This document shows, piece by piece, positions 47,656 through 59,488 of a stretch of 64,000 bases of DNA. The stretch comes from Chloranthus sessilifolius (taxonomy: Eukaryota; Streptophyta; Magnoliopsida; Chloranthales; Chloranthaceae). Each line of letters begins with the position of its first letter. Positions within the stretch are counted from its first letter, which is position 1. The translations under genes and the position numbers were made by a program. Below the pieces are notes generated by a model. The model was not told the DNA's origin. It was given only the letters and a program-made list of their open reading frames with translations, and did no database searches. The stretch lies in NCBI GenBank assembly GCA_021018995.1, contig CM037585.1, positions 83,862,646 through 83,926,645 of the forward strand, written 5' to 3'.

Positions 47656-49750
47656 CTACAATATGAAACCAAGAGTTCCATTAGCAGAAGGTCCCTATAT
47701 TCTGACACATCTTAAACATATAAATGTTTAAGGCTTGTCAGAAATCCCTAAAGTAAAATACTTTGATACCAACTGTCACAGCCCGAGTTTTCGCACCCGA
47801 GAACCAGTGCCGTCAGATGCTAAAAAGACCGATCCCGGAACACATCGAACACTTAGCACATCCACACACAAAGCATAAATAAAGCATACATTCTAACTAA
47901 GCAGATCGAGTCATCATAAGGAAAATAAATCTCCATTTTGATATAATGACAAAACCAAAAGTATAACAAAAGACGGTTCTAATCCCATGGCAATCGCATG
48001 AATAAAAGAACCGAGCCGAACCATCAGTGATAAACAATAGTCACCCAAGGATGGTTCACAAAAAGAATACCGTATCACAATATCACATCATTTCTGTCCT
48101 ATAATGGTTGGACGTACCAAGCCTTACAATAAAAATTCAAAGTACGCAATGCTAGTCCACTAAAAGTACTCGTCAAGAGGGGGCTCAGTCTCCTCCTCTG
48201 GCACGTACTCTGAGTCCTCCGGATCTACGTTCTCAGTCTCCGCCTCAATGCCTGTACCTGTGATGTATAGTTGAGAGATGAGTTAACATCTAAGCTCAAT
48301 AGGGAAATATAACAAAACATGCATATCTTTCACATCACATATATCCTTCATGACAGAATTCAAAGCACATAATCATACTGAAAATCATAATTTAAAAGCA
48401 TTTAAAATGACGAAAATAAATATCTGATGTAAATATTTCAAAGCACACTTATCATGATTTCAAAGACTTGTTTTTACTGTTCAAAACTTAAAACAATCAA
48501 TTAAATATTCTCTTGAGCATGTATAGCATCGATCCACATAGATTTACCGATGGGAAACCCCAATCATCGTTGTTCAATGAATAATTTCACCCACATACAT
48601 TTATCCCAAGTCCCTGCGAAGAGGCGACTAGACCGCACAAAGTGTTACAGCAGAATGGTAACCAAAGAACGGATATCCCGCCGTACCGGTCATGGTTATA
48701 CCGCTGCATTGGTAGGGTATGTCACATGAATCTTAAATCAAAGTGAAAATTTATATTTAGTTTATCACCGTAAGTTTGTGGTAATTTATAATAGTTCAAA
48801 GTTTTCAAAGCTTGCACACACATCTTATTCACAACCTGTTGATGTCACACACATATACATCCTTTTGATGTCACATACACATGTTGGATTTCACTCACAC
48901 ACACACACAGAGTTTTTCTCTTGGTGTCATACACACAAACTTAACATGTTAACAAGCTATGAATTTAAATTCATGCTATAAAAATAACAAAGTCGCAAAA
49001 CACGCATATTCTTATCATATCACTACACACATGCTAGTTGTATTCAAATGTACATGTTATGAAGTTTTCCCTACCTCGACGAGAAGCTAAGACGAAGACA
49101 TATCAATCCAAGCTAGCCTCTCATACACATGACCAGTTCACACCTAAACACATCACATCATAGTCCATATATCAGAAATGACCTAAAGTTGAAAGATATA
49201 AAGTCTCCCCAAAGTCCTCTCTCCAAGACAGAAAAAAATCCTGAATCTGCCCAAATCGATCAATCGATTCCCAAATCAATCGATCGATTTTCAAATTGAT
49301 CGATCAAATTCTATTTTGATCAGTCAATTCCTTCAGAAAACTATTTACTTATGGTGCCACAATCCATTCGATCGATTGAATTCCAAATTGATCGATCAAA
49401 ATTCTATTTCGATCTATCGGTCTCTTCAGAAAAACTTTAACACACTCACTGTTTTTGTCAAATCGATCGATCAATAATCAAACTGATCGATCAGTTTTAG
49501 ATATCGATTGATCAGATTTAATTTCGATCGGTTGGTTTCACTAGAATCTTCACACTTTCACTTTTATCAAAATCGATAGATCGATCACTTATTTCGATCG
49601 ATCGGTTTTGTCAAATTCTACTCAATCACGATTTCTAAATTCTCAAACTCATTTCTTTACTTCAAATTTCCTATTCTTCAAGTTATCTCATTATTCGTAT
49701 GCTAATTAAAGCAACACACACATATCACACTAAATCATAATTTTTATTAC
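47656..49750 (-). other. Candidate leader intron of Tekay-2
   Basis: A donor CCTAAG|GTAATA inside the 5' LTR (49750) and an acceptor ATTGTAG|AACG seven bases before the gag ATG. Equivalent sites exist in Tekay-1 (28204 in the LTR, 4454 before gag). Splicing would remove the primer site and the motif array from the mRNA. This is inference from sequence only. Confidence 0.4.
47761..47771 (-). other. Primer-binding site of Tekay-2, initiator-Met type
   Basis: Minus-strand TGGTATCAAAG two bases after the LTR end; one mismatch to the usual TGGTATCAGAG. Confidence 0.85.
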
Positions 49751-50197
49751 CTTAGGTTGGATCGATTCCTCGATTCCCGGCTCAAGCTCAAGCTAGGTTT
49801 GCATAGGTTGGAACCTTGGACTTCCTTTGATCCAAAACCCCTTAATTACTCACACAATTTCGATCTTGCACGCACACTCACACATTCAAACCACTTTCTT
49901 CTCTCTCTTCTCATTTACTCATTCTCCACAACCTAGACAAGAGAAGTAATTCTCTTATCTTTTAACTTATATACTTAAAAGCACACGTTTGTGTGTTAAG
50001 CCAATACACCGAACCTCTGTGTATCACACATCATCTAATAGTTCTTACACATTCTAAGTCTTCATTTTTCACCCAAACTTAATCACATCTTAACTCATAA
50101 TAAATATTTTAATATTTTATCCTGTTAGGTGTTTGACCAATCGGACACACACATCGAGATAGACTATTCAAAGATCAAAATTTTTCTGGACATTACA
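47774..50197 (-). repeat. 5' LTR of Tekay-2
   Basis: 2424 bp, ends TGTCACAG...CATTACA in plus view. Contains the motif array (49255-49625) and a candidate minus-strand TATA (AAGTATATAAG, about 49968-49978), about 220 bp from the LTR start. With this TATA the array is downstream of the transcription start; another TATA-like site lies beyond the array (about 49196), so the start is uncertain. Confidence 0.9.
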
Positions 50198-50660
50198 GAT
50201 GTGCAATCTACAGTTTGGCAGAATCAACGGTCTCATGATCAGGGCGATTGCCTAGGGTTTGGAGGACTGATCAGGATTGAGCGACGTCTGAGATCGGACT
50301 AGTCCTCGAAGCGAGAACTTGTGGGCTTTCGAGATTCGACATCTGCTTCACCAATTCAACATCTTGGCGGATTACTAAATTCGAGTGTTCGAATTCAGTC
50401 GGAGCATTTTCGGAGCGCAAATCATTCCTATGGGAGCATTACCGTAGTCAGAGCATTTATTCGCCGAATCAGTAGAGAAAATGGATTAGGGTTTCATATA
50501 TTTTGCGAAGGGAGAGAGGACAGAGGAGTGAGTAGAGAAGAGAGAGGAGAGAGAGAGAGAGAGAGGGGGGGGCTACGATTAAAATGAAAAGAAAATCATG
50601 GGGAATGGATATATAAATCTAGCTGTGCGTTGAATGGGTCGGCTCATGGTCGGCCCAAAT
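50198..50660 (-). promoter_or_regulatory. Promoter and 5' leader of a chimeric minus-strand gene
   Basis: Minus-strand view: GGCCGACC and GGGCCGA boxes, TTTATATATCC TATA-like box at 50608-50618, a CT microsatellite (50530-50575) typical of plant 5' UTRs, then AAACCCTAATCC. Sequence continues to the Tekay-2 border at 50198, across which lies an exon end with GTAAGT (37729-37755). It looks like the start of the gene-fragment mosaic read toward the AGPase, enolase and AGO4 exons. No long ORF is visible in the leader itself. Confidence 0.5.
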
Positions 50661-50679
50661 TCGATACCTGGCAGGGTGT

Positions 50680-50825
50680 GGTTATTATACCATGGTTTTA
50701 GGCAGTGGATTATTAGACTACCATGATTTTAGGCAGTGGATATGATTATTATACTATTATTTTAAGCAGTGATTTTTTTTATATTGCTACAGTGGTTTTT
50801 ATATCATTTTTAGGTAGTGCGCATC
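50680..50825. repeat. Degenerate 31-35-bp tandem repeat (TTTTAGGCAGTGGAT)
   Basis: Four to five diverged copies of a unit containing TTTTAGGCAGTGGAT and ATTATACTA. Could be the subterminal repeat of an unidentified transposon end near 50819 (TTTTTAGGTAGTG); no partner found. Confidence 0.55.
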
Positions 50826-50839
50826 CAAATAGGAATTGA

Positions 50840-51225
50840 CTTGACCATCTCTGTCCCTCTGCTTTCTCAAGATTAGTGGTCGAACCCCAATCATCCAAAC
50901 ACCAGTATCAAGTACCTTTTGAAGGTCTTCCTCTTAATTGAATTTGAATAAGAAAAACCCATCCTCAAATGTTAATATTTTAACCGAGACTTCGAGATTC
51001 CAAAGCCTATCAATTGCTGCCTTTAATCCCAAGTAGTAAGGCTTAATACCCAATACGTATGTATCCAATCAAGGTGCAATCTCATCGAAACACTTCCTCT
51101 TTGATCTCAGCCTCTGGACAAGTGATAAAACCATCAGATTCTACCTCTCGAATATGATCAAGTTTTTAGTAAGTAGAAGTGATGGTGCTCTTAGTAAAAA
51201 GATGTGCCCATTTCGATGGCATATC
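50840..51225 (-). pseudogene. DUF4283-type protein fragment
   Basis: Minus-strand reading, with several stops, of L-K-A-A-I-D-R-L-W-N-L, F-E-D-G-F-F-L-F-K-F, V-L-D-T-G-V-W-M-I-G and R-P-L-I-L-R-K. These are the landmarks of the DUF4283 domain that starts many plant LINE-type or zinc-knuckle proteins of transposon origin. Truncated at both ends. Confidence 0.65.
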
Positions 51226-52029
51226 TAGGGGTTTCGCACGATTTTTGATGATTCAGAGCTCTCAACACCTCTCTCTTAAAAGCCGGATCGTCTCTCTCTC
51301 TCTCCAACCATCATTTTTAATTGTAATGGTTGATGTCAAAGTTTCTTAGTCCTAGGCTACACAGAACCATTTGCGAGGAGATAGCTTGAGGAGACTAGAC
51401 GAGCTTGTCAAAATCTTTGAACATATCTATTTTCTTTCAAATTTTGCTATAAAATAGGGCCTCAATGGTGAATTTCATCATCCACTCTCAAGAGTTATTG
51501 CAGCAAGCATCTCCAAGCTACTCACTTCTATCTCCTAAGGTATTTCATTCCCTAAGTTTTTATTTACATAGAATTCAATTTAATGGTGTCTGCCTACTCA
51601 TATGTTATTGAATCTAATCGATAATCCTATTTTGTATTTTTTGTTATATTTTTGCCCTTCACCAATGCAACCCCAGAGGAAGCGGTTCGGATCCCCTACT
51701 TACGTTCATCATGTAAGTACCCTGATCAACCTTAATTTTAATATTTTAGATATTATAATTGTGGAGGGTAGATGGTCGAGTTTTTTATGGATAGATGACA
51801 TCTATGTTATGGTTGCTTTATGGGAGATTTTGGTTAGAATATATTTTATTTTTGAGGCATTTAGAATCATGGTTCGATTGTTATGATTCAAAATCGTATT
51901 AATGTTTCGGAATGGATGTAACAGTCACTTACATCCATAATTAATTGGTCGAATTCTAAATTATTTCTTTTCATATCATTGCTTTTTAGATGACCAAAAA
52001 AGGAATCTAATTATATTTTTTGTCCTATT
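51226..52029 (+). promoter_or_regulatory. Promoter-like segment with TATA box and possible first exons
   Basis: A TATAAAATA box at 51448-51456, a CT microsatellite at 51291-51305, a donor CTAAG|GTATTT at 51540, and a second donor CATCAT|GTAAGT at 51713 after a 16-codon open piece from ATG 51665. It looks like the 5' end of a gene or transposon cut off by the LTR element at 52030. Product unknown. Confidence 0.35.
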
Positions 52030-52603
52030 TATTAAAAAAATTAAAATGTTGATCTGAAATAATACATGGAATCGATTCTAGGCACGATAAATATCGCTGT
52101 CTATAAACAAATATTTGCCCCCACCATTTCGACAAAGTGGTCACCAACAGATTACTGGCAACTGGTTCCAAGATACAACGAATCGGTTGTGTATTCTTGT
52201 GAAGGATTTGACGAATCCAATCACGCTATCCAAACACCAAATATTGCAAGAACGCTCTGATCAAGACCTTTAAAGTCATAACAAGAGAGAAGAGAGAAGA
52301 CTCTTTTTTTGGTGTGTAAAACAATAATTTTAAGTTCCTTAAATAGAAATCAAATGGTATATTAATGCACCCTTTTCCTATGAAAAAGTGCTACATGCAT
52401 CCCTTCGGAAAAGACACACCACTTTAGAAAGACCCTTCATTTTGAAAAGACACACCACTTTGTAAAGACACCTCTTTTGAAAAGACACCACTTTGGAAAG
52501 ACACTTCAATTGAAAAGACACACCTCTTGGGAAAAGACACCTCAATTGAAAAGACACACCTCTTGGAAAAAGACAAGTTTAATAAACTTTTAAATATCTA
52601 ACA
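52030..52603 (-). repeat. 3' LTR of the Copia-like element
   Basis: Matches the right LTR closely. From 52400 to 52575 it contains a degenerate direct repeat of GAAAAGACACACCACTTTGG / GAAAAGACACACCTCTTGG units. Next to its inner end, LTR-start and polypurine sequence are duplicated once (52604-52650). Confidence 0.85.
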
Positions 52604-54651
52604 ATCCCCCACTATTTAAAAGTTTAAATATCTAACAATTCCCCACTATTTAAAATTTTGAAATCAGAGCAAAGCCAAAAATATATGCATAAATAAAAAT
52701 GTCTTATAGACTTGAATTTTCACTTTAGTGGAAATAACTCAAAGTTTGTCAAGATCTTTAGTGAAACTAAGTCTTGAACTAATGATCATATTCGACAAAC
52801 CGGAACTATTCCACACACATATTTTATATATTTAGTGTCCAATAAATTAGTTAGCACATTTAGGCCATATGCTAGTACCCTGATTTTCATAAGTATTTAT
52901 GAGATAAAGTCATGTCTCATTGAAGGCGGCTCCACCCTCACACTTATGTAGGTAGGCCTATATGAGATGTCCTTGTAACTTTAACATCTCAACACATTGT
53001 GGTATAGCGTCTATTAAGAGCAATGCTCAACCTCCCCTTATCTATTACAAGCAAAACACTACCCGTCCTGGGATGTTTATGAGAATTTAATCTTCATCAA
53101 TGTAGTCCTCCTTTGTCCGTCACGAATTTATGACATGTTCTTCCCTTTGAACCTAAATATTGACCAAACAAATATTAGTTAGGGTTCCCATCATAAGTGA
53201 CTGTTTGGGTAAATGACTTTAAACTCATCCCGATTTTTATAGATTAATACTTTCCATAATTGCTTATAATTATAATTATCAACACATAAAGCGCTTCTTC
53301 AGACATTTTCGTCTGAATCCACAAATCATTTGTTTTCTTATGAATTAACAAAAAAATAAGTTTCATAGAAAATTTAGAAGTTATGACTTAATCTTTATTG
53401 GTACGTCTACCAATGGACCCTTAAGTCACTTCATTTCTCTACCTATATTCCATACAAGCAACATACTAAGTCATATTTATAGTTGCATCTTAACATCTCT
53501 TGTAAGATCATGACTCTCTTTATTAATGAAAAATCATTTGATTTAGATTTTCAATCAGTCATCCCTTTGTTAGAGAAATATCATCTTCAAATGATTTAGA
53601 ATATCAAATCCAAACTCATTACCTTTCAAAGATATTCAACCAGAATCATTTGATCATCGATACATGATCCTAGCAATCTTTTCATAACAAGTCAATGCTG
53701 TCAAAAGTTTATGGTCAAATCATTGATAATGATTCTAAGCCATGCGCACTCGATTAAGGGCACTCAAGTCCTATATGATTGAGGCTTGATCAACTGATCA
53801 ATCATAGGACATATATCTATGCCCACTAAATCGACCATTTTGTGGCTACTTGATGATCAAACAATTGTGTTAAAGGATTATTAATCATTGCAATAAAGTT
53901 TCATAAATATAATCATATCTAATGCATGGGTGCCAGAGTTTATCTTGGCAAAAAATAAAATTATATCACTTTTGAAAAAATAAATAAATAAATAATTATT
54001 TTAATGAATTGACTCCTCCCTGAGACAACCCCCAAGGAATAGTAATGAGAAACTAAAAGTGTTCCATAAATCATGATCATGTGAACTTAGCCCACTCGAT
54101 CATTTTCTCTGTCACTTAATTTGATAACAAGTATGTACAAGTACACAATCATGTACACACACATCATATAAAAATGATAATAATAAAGCATCTCTTATAC
54201 GTGACTTACACCATGTGCACAAGTTTGTGTGATGTGCCCACACGTGCCTAACACATATACGTGTGGATGTGTGTTGTACACACTACATACTCACACATTG
54301 TTGATTCCCATAAAAGGGTTAGAGCAGCATTCACCATTAGTGACGAATAGATAAATAAAGAAGAAACAAAATTGGCGCCCAAATCAATTCAAAACCCTTG
54401 GATTAAAGAGACACCTGTAACTGAATTTAGAAGTTATAATAGAAACTAGATGTCTCTTTTATATAGTCAAACAAAATGATTTGGAAGTACAGTATCATAC
54501 ATGTTCCCCATGTCGATCTAACTGGTTAATTCATCTCCTTGAAACAAGTGACATTCCCACCCGAAACAGTGTCAAATTAAAGTGAATCGTCTCCTTCATA
54601 GTGAAGGCATCCATAAAAATTAAAATATGATTTCAAACTCTCACAAACACA
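52604..54651 (-). other. Internal non-coding region of the Copia-like element (3' part)
   Basis: 2 kb, AT-rich, no open frame of note on either strand and no gag, protease, RT or integrase motif. Confidence 0.6.
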
Positions 54652-54654
54652 CCA
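54652..54654. repeat. Target-site duplication CCA, left copy
   Basis: CCA before the CACTA terminus; identical CCA at 62218-62220 after the other terminus, the 3-bp duplication made by CACTA transposases. Confidence 0.85.
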
Positions 54655-54930
54655 CACTACAAAAAAAATGATTTTTGGAGACGATTATTGGAGACGACTT
54701 TTTGAAGCCGTCTCTAATAAATTGTTATTAGAGACGACAATTTCAAAAGTGGCCTCTAATCCTTTTATTACAGACGGCAATAACATATTGAGACGGTCAA
54801 GACGGTTTGCATAAGGTTCAGGTCATATACAGGCAGTAAAAACTTTAGAGACTACCTCCAAATCCGTCTCTAAGGGTCTCATTAACATTAATAGAGACGG
54901 CTGAAGCCGTCTCTAATCGAATAGTTTGGC
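54655..54930. repeat. Left terminal and subterminal repeats of the CACTA element
   Basis: Terminus plus about ten GAGACG(A/G)C motifs in both orientations, likely transposase binding sites. Confidence 0.85.
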
Positions 54931-54949
54931 TGCAAACAACCTAACTCAG

Positions 54950-55402
54950 CCTGGTCTTTTATATAAGTAAACAAATCCAATACTTCACGCCTTCAACTCG
55001 TCGCGAGGTGCAACTCGTCACTTCTTCTCATTCTCTATGATCTCCGAAAGGGAAAACCCAAGCGAAACCCATTCTCCGTTCTCTCTCGTCTTTGAAATCA
55101 TGGAACCCTAATCGATCTCCTAATTTCTCTCTCTAGTCTCTCTCTCCAATCTCCCGCTCTCTTAAAAAATTACTGGATTCGATGGATTTTGAGTTCTAGC
55201 TAATATCCAAAAAAGAGTTCAATCCAGAGGATTTTGAGTGCCAAATCACCAATGAAACTACTTTTCTCTCGTAGAGGGCCAACGAAGCTAGGGTTTCTCC
55301 TCAGAGATCGAGCACCAAAGAAAGCTGAGGTTTCTTCTCCCAGAGCGTCAGCAAAAGCTAGGGCTTATTCTGGTAGTTTTTACCCATTCAGCGCGTTTAC
55401 CG
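54950..55402 (+). promoter_or_regulatory. Promoter-like segment and first exon inside the CACTA element
   Basis: TTTTATATAAG at 54957-54967 is a TATA candidate. A CT-rich leader follows, then ATG 55252 opens about 50 codons (M-K-L-L-F-S-R-R-G) to a donor ACCG|GTAAGT at 55402. The basic, Ser/Ala-rich N-terminus recalls a targeting peptide, but the source is unknown. It could drive a chimeric transcript through the captured exons. Confidence 0.4.
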
Positions 55403-58400
55403 GTAAGTTTAATTAAAGGATTATTAGAGTGAAATCTGCAAATTTTAAGTCGGTTTTTGATAGTTTTTGCCTATTGATTTCATTTTCTAGTGAAAAATAT
55501 GGTTGTTTTAACCATTTCAGACAGTTTTTGCCTGGTTTATGGTCTTCTTAGCAAATCAATCCATTTTTTTATCCAAATCAGCTTATGAATCTAGTAGTTT
55601 ATCAATTTCTTCTTCGTTTTTTCAGATATTGTGCATGATTCAATTGAGTTTGCTTCAGATTAATCACTTTTAACGCAAGTTAGGGTTTGTAATTTTCTTT
55701 TGTCATGTGTATAGATGGCTCTGATCTATGATCTCTTTTGTCTTGTGTATAGATGATTTCAGAATTCAGAGCCATTATTCGTTTACAGATTTCACTGAAT
55801 AATCCAAAACATTACTTGTTACCACAAATGCCTAAGACAACCTGATTTTTGTGATATTCCATTGGTTGTGAGAAATCCGGGAGCTACTTTTCTTAAGAGT
55901 AGTCATATTATAAGGCAGAAAGCGAATAAGTGCTGCTTTGCTCTTAGTGAAAATAGGATGCATATGTACTTACTAATAAAATGCAGGTGCGATGCACATG
56001 AGCAAGAAAAAAGGGGGCCATAATTTAAGAACGTGGGAGAATGGGAGAGATTATAATTAGATTTTTGTTATTTAAAAAATTAATCATTTCGGTTCATCTA
56101 CAGCACGCCCTTCTAACATTATAATAGAAACTCCTTAAAAAAAAAAAACATTATAATATAAAAGATTTAGTTTTTTTAGAAAAGCTAAAAGTCCCAAGGA
56201 AGTTGCAACCGAAATTAATGGTCCCACCCCACACACACACACCGCAAAAAAAAATTGAAAATCAAGTCTGTCTCTCCGAACCCAAAGTCAAAAGAGAATG
56301 TCAACCTCTATCCTAAAACAGAATTATATCTTCTTGCACAAGATTCATTTCAACTGGACTTCTTACTATAACTCATAAAATCTGATTATATTTTTTTTAA
56401 ATCAGTTATGTAAATAGTGATATTCCAATTTCTTGTCCGGTGGACAAAGATAGTGATATTTCAATTTCTTTTTACTCTCTCCTTTCTAATGATTACTTGT
56501 AATTACCCCTTCATGCATTTTTCTTCTGATGCTCAATGGATGGGAGAGGACCCAACAAGCTGGCTTATCAGAAAAAAAAGAAGAAATATATTATTTTTAC
56601 AAAGACTTTCTGCGTAAGAAATAGTACAAACCCCACAACTACCTGATTCACACTTCAAATCATCTTGATGGGTCATGGTTTCTTTTTTTCCTTTGTTTTC
56701 TGAAAAAATGAGAAGGATGGTGGAAGGATTCAAACCAAAACCAAATGCTTTGTAGGTAGAGACCTAACCACCCAATCACAAAGCACTTATTTGTTTAAAT
56801 TGCAAACTTAATATAAATATTTAAAACTTTCATTGGCACTAGTGAACCCAATTTGGCTCTTTGACATTGGAGCTGGGGTTTGTAACCTTGTAACTTCGCA
56901 CTGGATTGGCTAGCTGGCTATCTTGTCTTTCGTGGGTTTCTCATGGCTATGGGAGCGATATATAGAAACAGAAGAATGAGAGGAGCAGTAGCCCTGTACA
57001 GCTTTCCAAGGTTAGTCAACAACCCTTAATTTAGTAATAACAGTGTTTTCGAGTTTTCAGCTATATAGCATACAATGATATTAGTGTAGACTAGTGAACT
57101 ACTCATTTTTTAGTTCCTCATTTATTATTTTACAGGATCTTGTGGGGAGCAACCAGCAACTCCCGACAAGTTCTTGAAAACAATCAGCTGACACAAAAAA
57201 TCTTAAGGACTACTTAATGAAGTCCTGCAGCCCTCAATATTGTAACCCCTGGTTAAGTAGAGTGAGGATCTACTTAGATAACCAATTTAGTGTGTCAATG
57301 CACCACTAAAATCCCCAATTTTATAGGATTAATAATGCAGTTCTGTGGACCAGCAGCAACACTAGATCGCCAATATAATTTTTTTTTATTTGCCCCCAAT
57401 ATGTGGTATTTAATCTCGGGTATCAGTCCAAAAACTCTGTTATACTACTAAAATTCTGCCCCAAAATATAAAAGAATACAACCAACACAGTATTTTCCAT
57501 ATTTCTAACTATTTGCATAAAAGTGAATCTGAACACACCTTATATCTGGAATATATTTCAGTGACCATATCTGTGAAGACCGCAAATCTCAGCCGTAATA
57601 GCAGTCACAGAAGTTGATGACCGTAGCAGTAAGAGAGATGAGGTATAGAGGAGCAGTATTGAATTTCAGCTCTGCAATGTAGCTTGCCCACAATAAGTAT
57701 ATATATATAATGATCAAATTTACTGCAAGTGGATGTTCAGAAAAAAAAAAAGAAAAATCACCTTTATCACGTAAAGCGGATGATGCCATGACATCGTTTC
57801 CGAAAAACGGATGATAGCCGTTCATTTTCTAGCGCTTGTAGCTTGTTAATCTAATGAAGGCATCCCTTTCTACATCTGACTTCTTTGAACTAATACTACA
57901 CCCAACCAAGTGCTAAATTGCCATCATATTTTTTGCACCTTTGTGCCTGTGGTTCACATTCTAATAATCATACATAGCACTTATTGGATATATTTTTTTC
58001 TCTGTAAATAATGGGAATTTTACAATTCAGATGCTCAAGTTACTTTCATGGACTCTAAATTGTTTGAAAAAGAAATACTAGATCAAGCATGACATAAATC
58101 TTTGTGCACCTGTAGTTGAACAATAGAAGTGTCTACCAAACAATGAAGGATCCATTGTCTCCCATGTACATGATTAAAGGTATAATCTCGGGAGCATTTC
58201 TCAAATTAGGAATTAAAAAAAGCACATCTCCACTGAAAAATGAGGAATCTTTCCTCATGGTTAAGCTGGGTGCTCTCATTCTGGTGGTCTACTAACTTCC
58301 TATTCTACAAGTGGCGAGGGCATACAAGCATTCAAGAATAACTAGATACAAACCTTTTATCTTCAAGCGAGTGGTATGAATCACATAACCGTGGAGAAGG

Positions 58401-58686
58401 GGTGAAGAAGGCACAAATCTTGGGATAATCAACCATACAAGTTGCAACCAGAACGGATCTTATTTTATTCATACTTTAGGGCATGATTGATCTCCAAAGC
58501 AATGTAACAAGAATGAGGAAACATTAAAGGAACTATTAAAATAGAATAAACACAAGTAGCTATTGCAACGATTAGAATTTTAAAACACACTGAAGTTGAC
58601 GCTAAGGTATTGCACAACGAGTAGATTGATTCCACATGGGTTGCGCCTGGTTCTCATTGTAGCCATTTCTATCAATTAATGTTCAT
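55403..58686. other. Non-coding stretch inside the CACTA element
   Basis: 3.3 kb of AT-rich sequence, intron-like. A minus-strand block at 57773-57825 (N-G-Y-H-P-F-F-G-N-D-V) with donor AAAG|GTGATT may be a small exon of unknown origin. Nothing else recognised. Confidence 0.4.
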
Positions 58687-58862
58687 TTGAAGGACACTTT
58701 TGGTATTATTGTTGCACTTCTTAATGTTGATGACATTATATTTCGTAGTAATCCTTGTGTTGATTATTTATTTTTATTTATTTTTTTATTTTTTTGTACT
58801 GTTGAATTCTCTTGTACATGGCTTAGACCCACGTTTTTTTCCTTTCTCGTAAAATATGTGTC

Positions 58863-59150
58863 ATGGATTTATTGTTCCCTGCTAGCATGGTTTATTTCAA
58901 ATCCATAGATATAGGAACTCCCGCAGAACTTATCTTTGAAGATATTCTTGGTATCTATAATGATGCTCTCATGAGAGTTGCTCTTCCTCACAATCATGTG
59001 GGTGCTTTGATCCCTCAACTCCGAGCTTGTAGTAAAATGTCATTCCATGACCTTTACATTGGAAAAAGTGGGTTGGTTAAGGTGTCTTATACATCTTAGG
59101 GAGGTTTTTTTCAATCTGTCATACCATTTTGTGATGATCATTCTTGGCAC
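58863..59150 (+). pseudogene. Unidentified coding fragment
   Basis: An open stretch of about 78 codons (G-T-P-A-E-L-I-F-E-D-I-L, H-N-H-V-G-A-L-I-P-Q-L, M-S-F-H-D-L-Y-I-G-K) with a stop at 59097, after which the same frame still reads G-G-F-F-Q-S-V-I-P-F. Composition is protein-like, but I do not recognise the family. Confidence 0.4.
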
Positions 59151-59488
59151 AAAAGGATGTTTATATTTGATAAATGCACCCCTTGAATCAATGCATCTGA
59201 CTTTTTTATGTTTTTGATAACTTCTCAGACTAAAATCCTATCATAATTATTTCATATAAAAATGCACCTTTATTTCTAGCACGGCTATGTTTTAACCTAA
59301 CCACAAATCTAAAAGAAGTGGATTGAGCACACACACACGGGCTGTCATTTGTAGAATTGGAAAGGTTATCTGAAATGAATGCTAACCTTTCCTTACATGG
59401 CATAAATGCTCGGGAAAAGATCTTGATCGGAGATTCTAGAGTTGAACATGAATTATACCATCAAACGGGATAAAATAGGAGTCAAGAG

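Larger units (their letters stand above)
37756..50197 (-). mobile_element. 'Tekay-2': Tekay/Del-type chromovirus, full length, decayed
   Basis: 12.4 kb on the minus strand: 5' LTR 47774-50197, primer site, gag, 156-bp intron, pol, motif array, extra ORF, polypurine tract, 3' LTR 37756-40177. LTRs are about 2.42 kb with TG...CA ends. Internal proteins and LTRs are homologous to Tekay-1 but clearly diverged. The five bases next to each end differ (GCTTC left, GATGT right), so no target duplication is visible. Confidence 0.9.

Noticed and set aside
50813..50819. TAGGTAGTG as the right-hand partner of the CACTA end at 30342
   Set aside because: Terminal bases differ beyond CACTAC, subterminal repeats do not match, and the 3-bp flanks (GTT, CGC) disagree.
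52400..52575. CRISPR-like array of GAAAAGACAC repeats
   Set aside because: Units are degenerate and contiguous without unique spacers, and the same block is in both LTRs of a plant retrotransposon.
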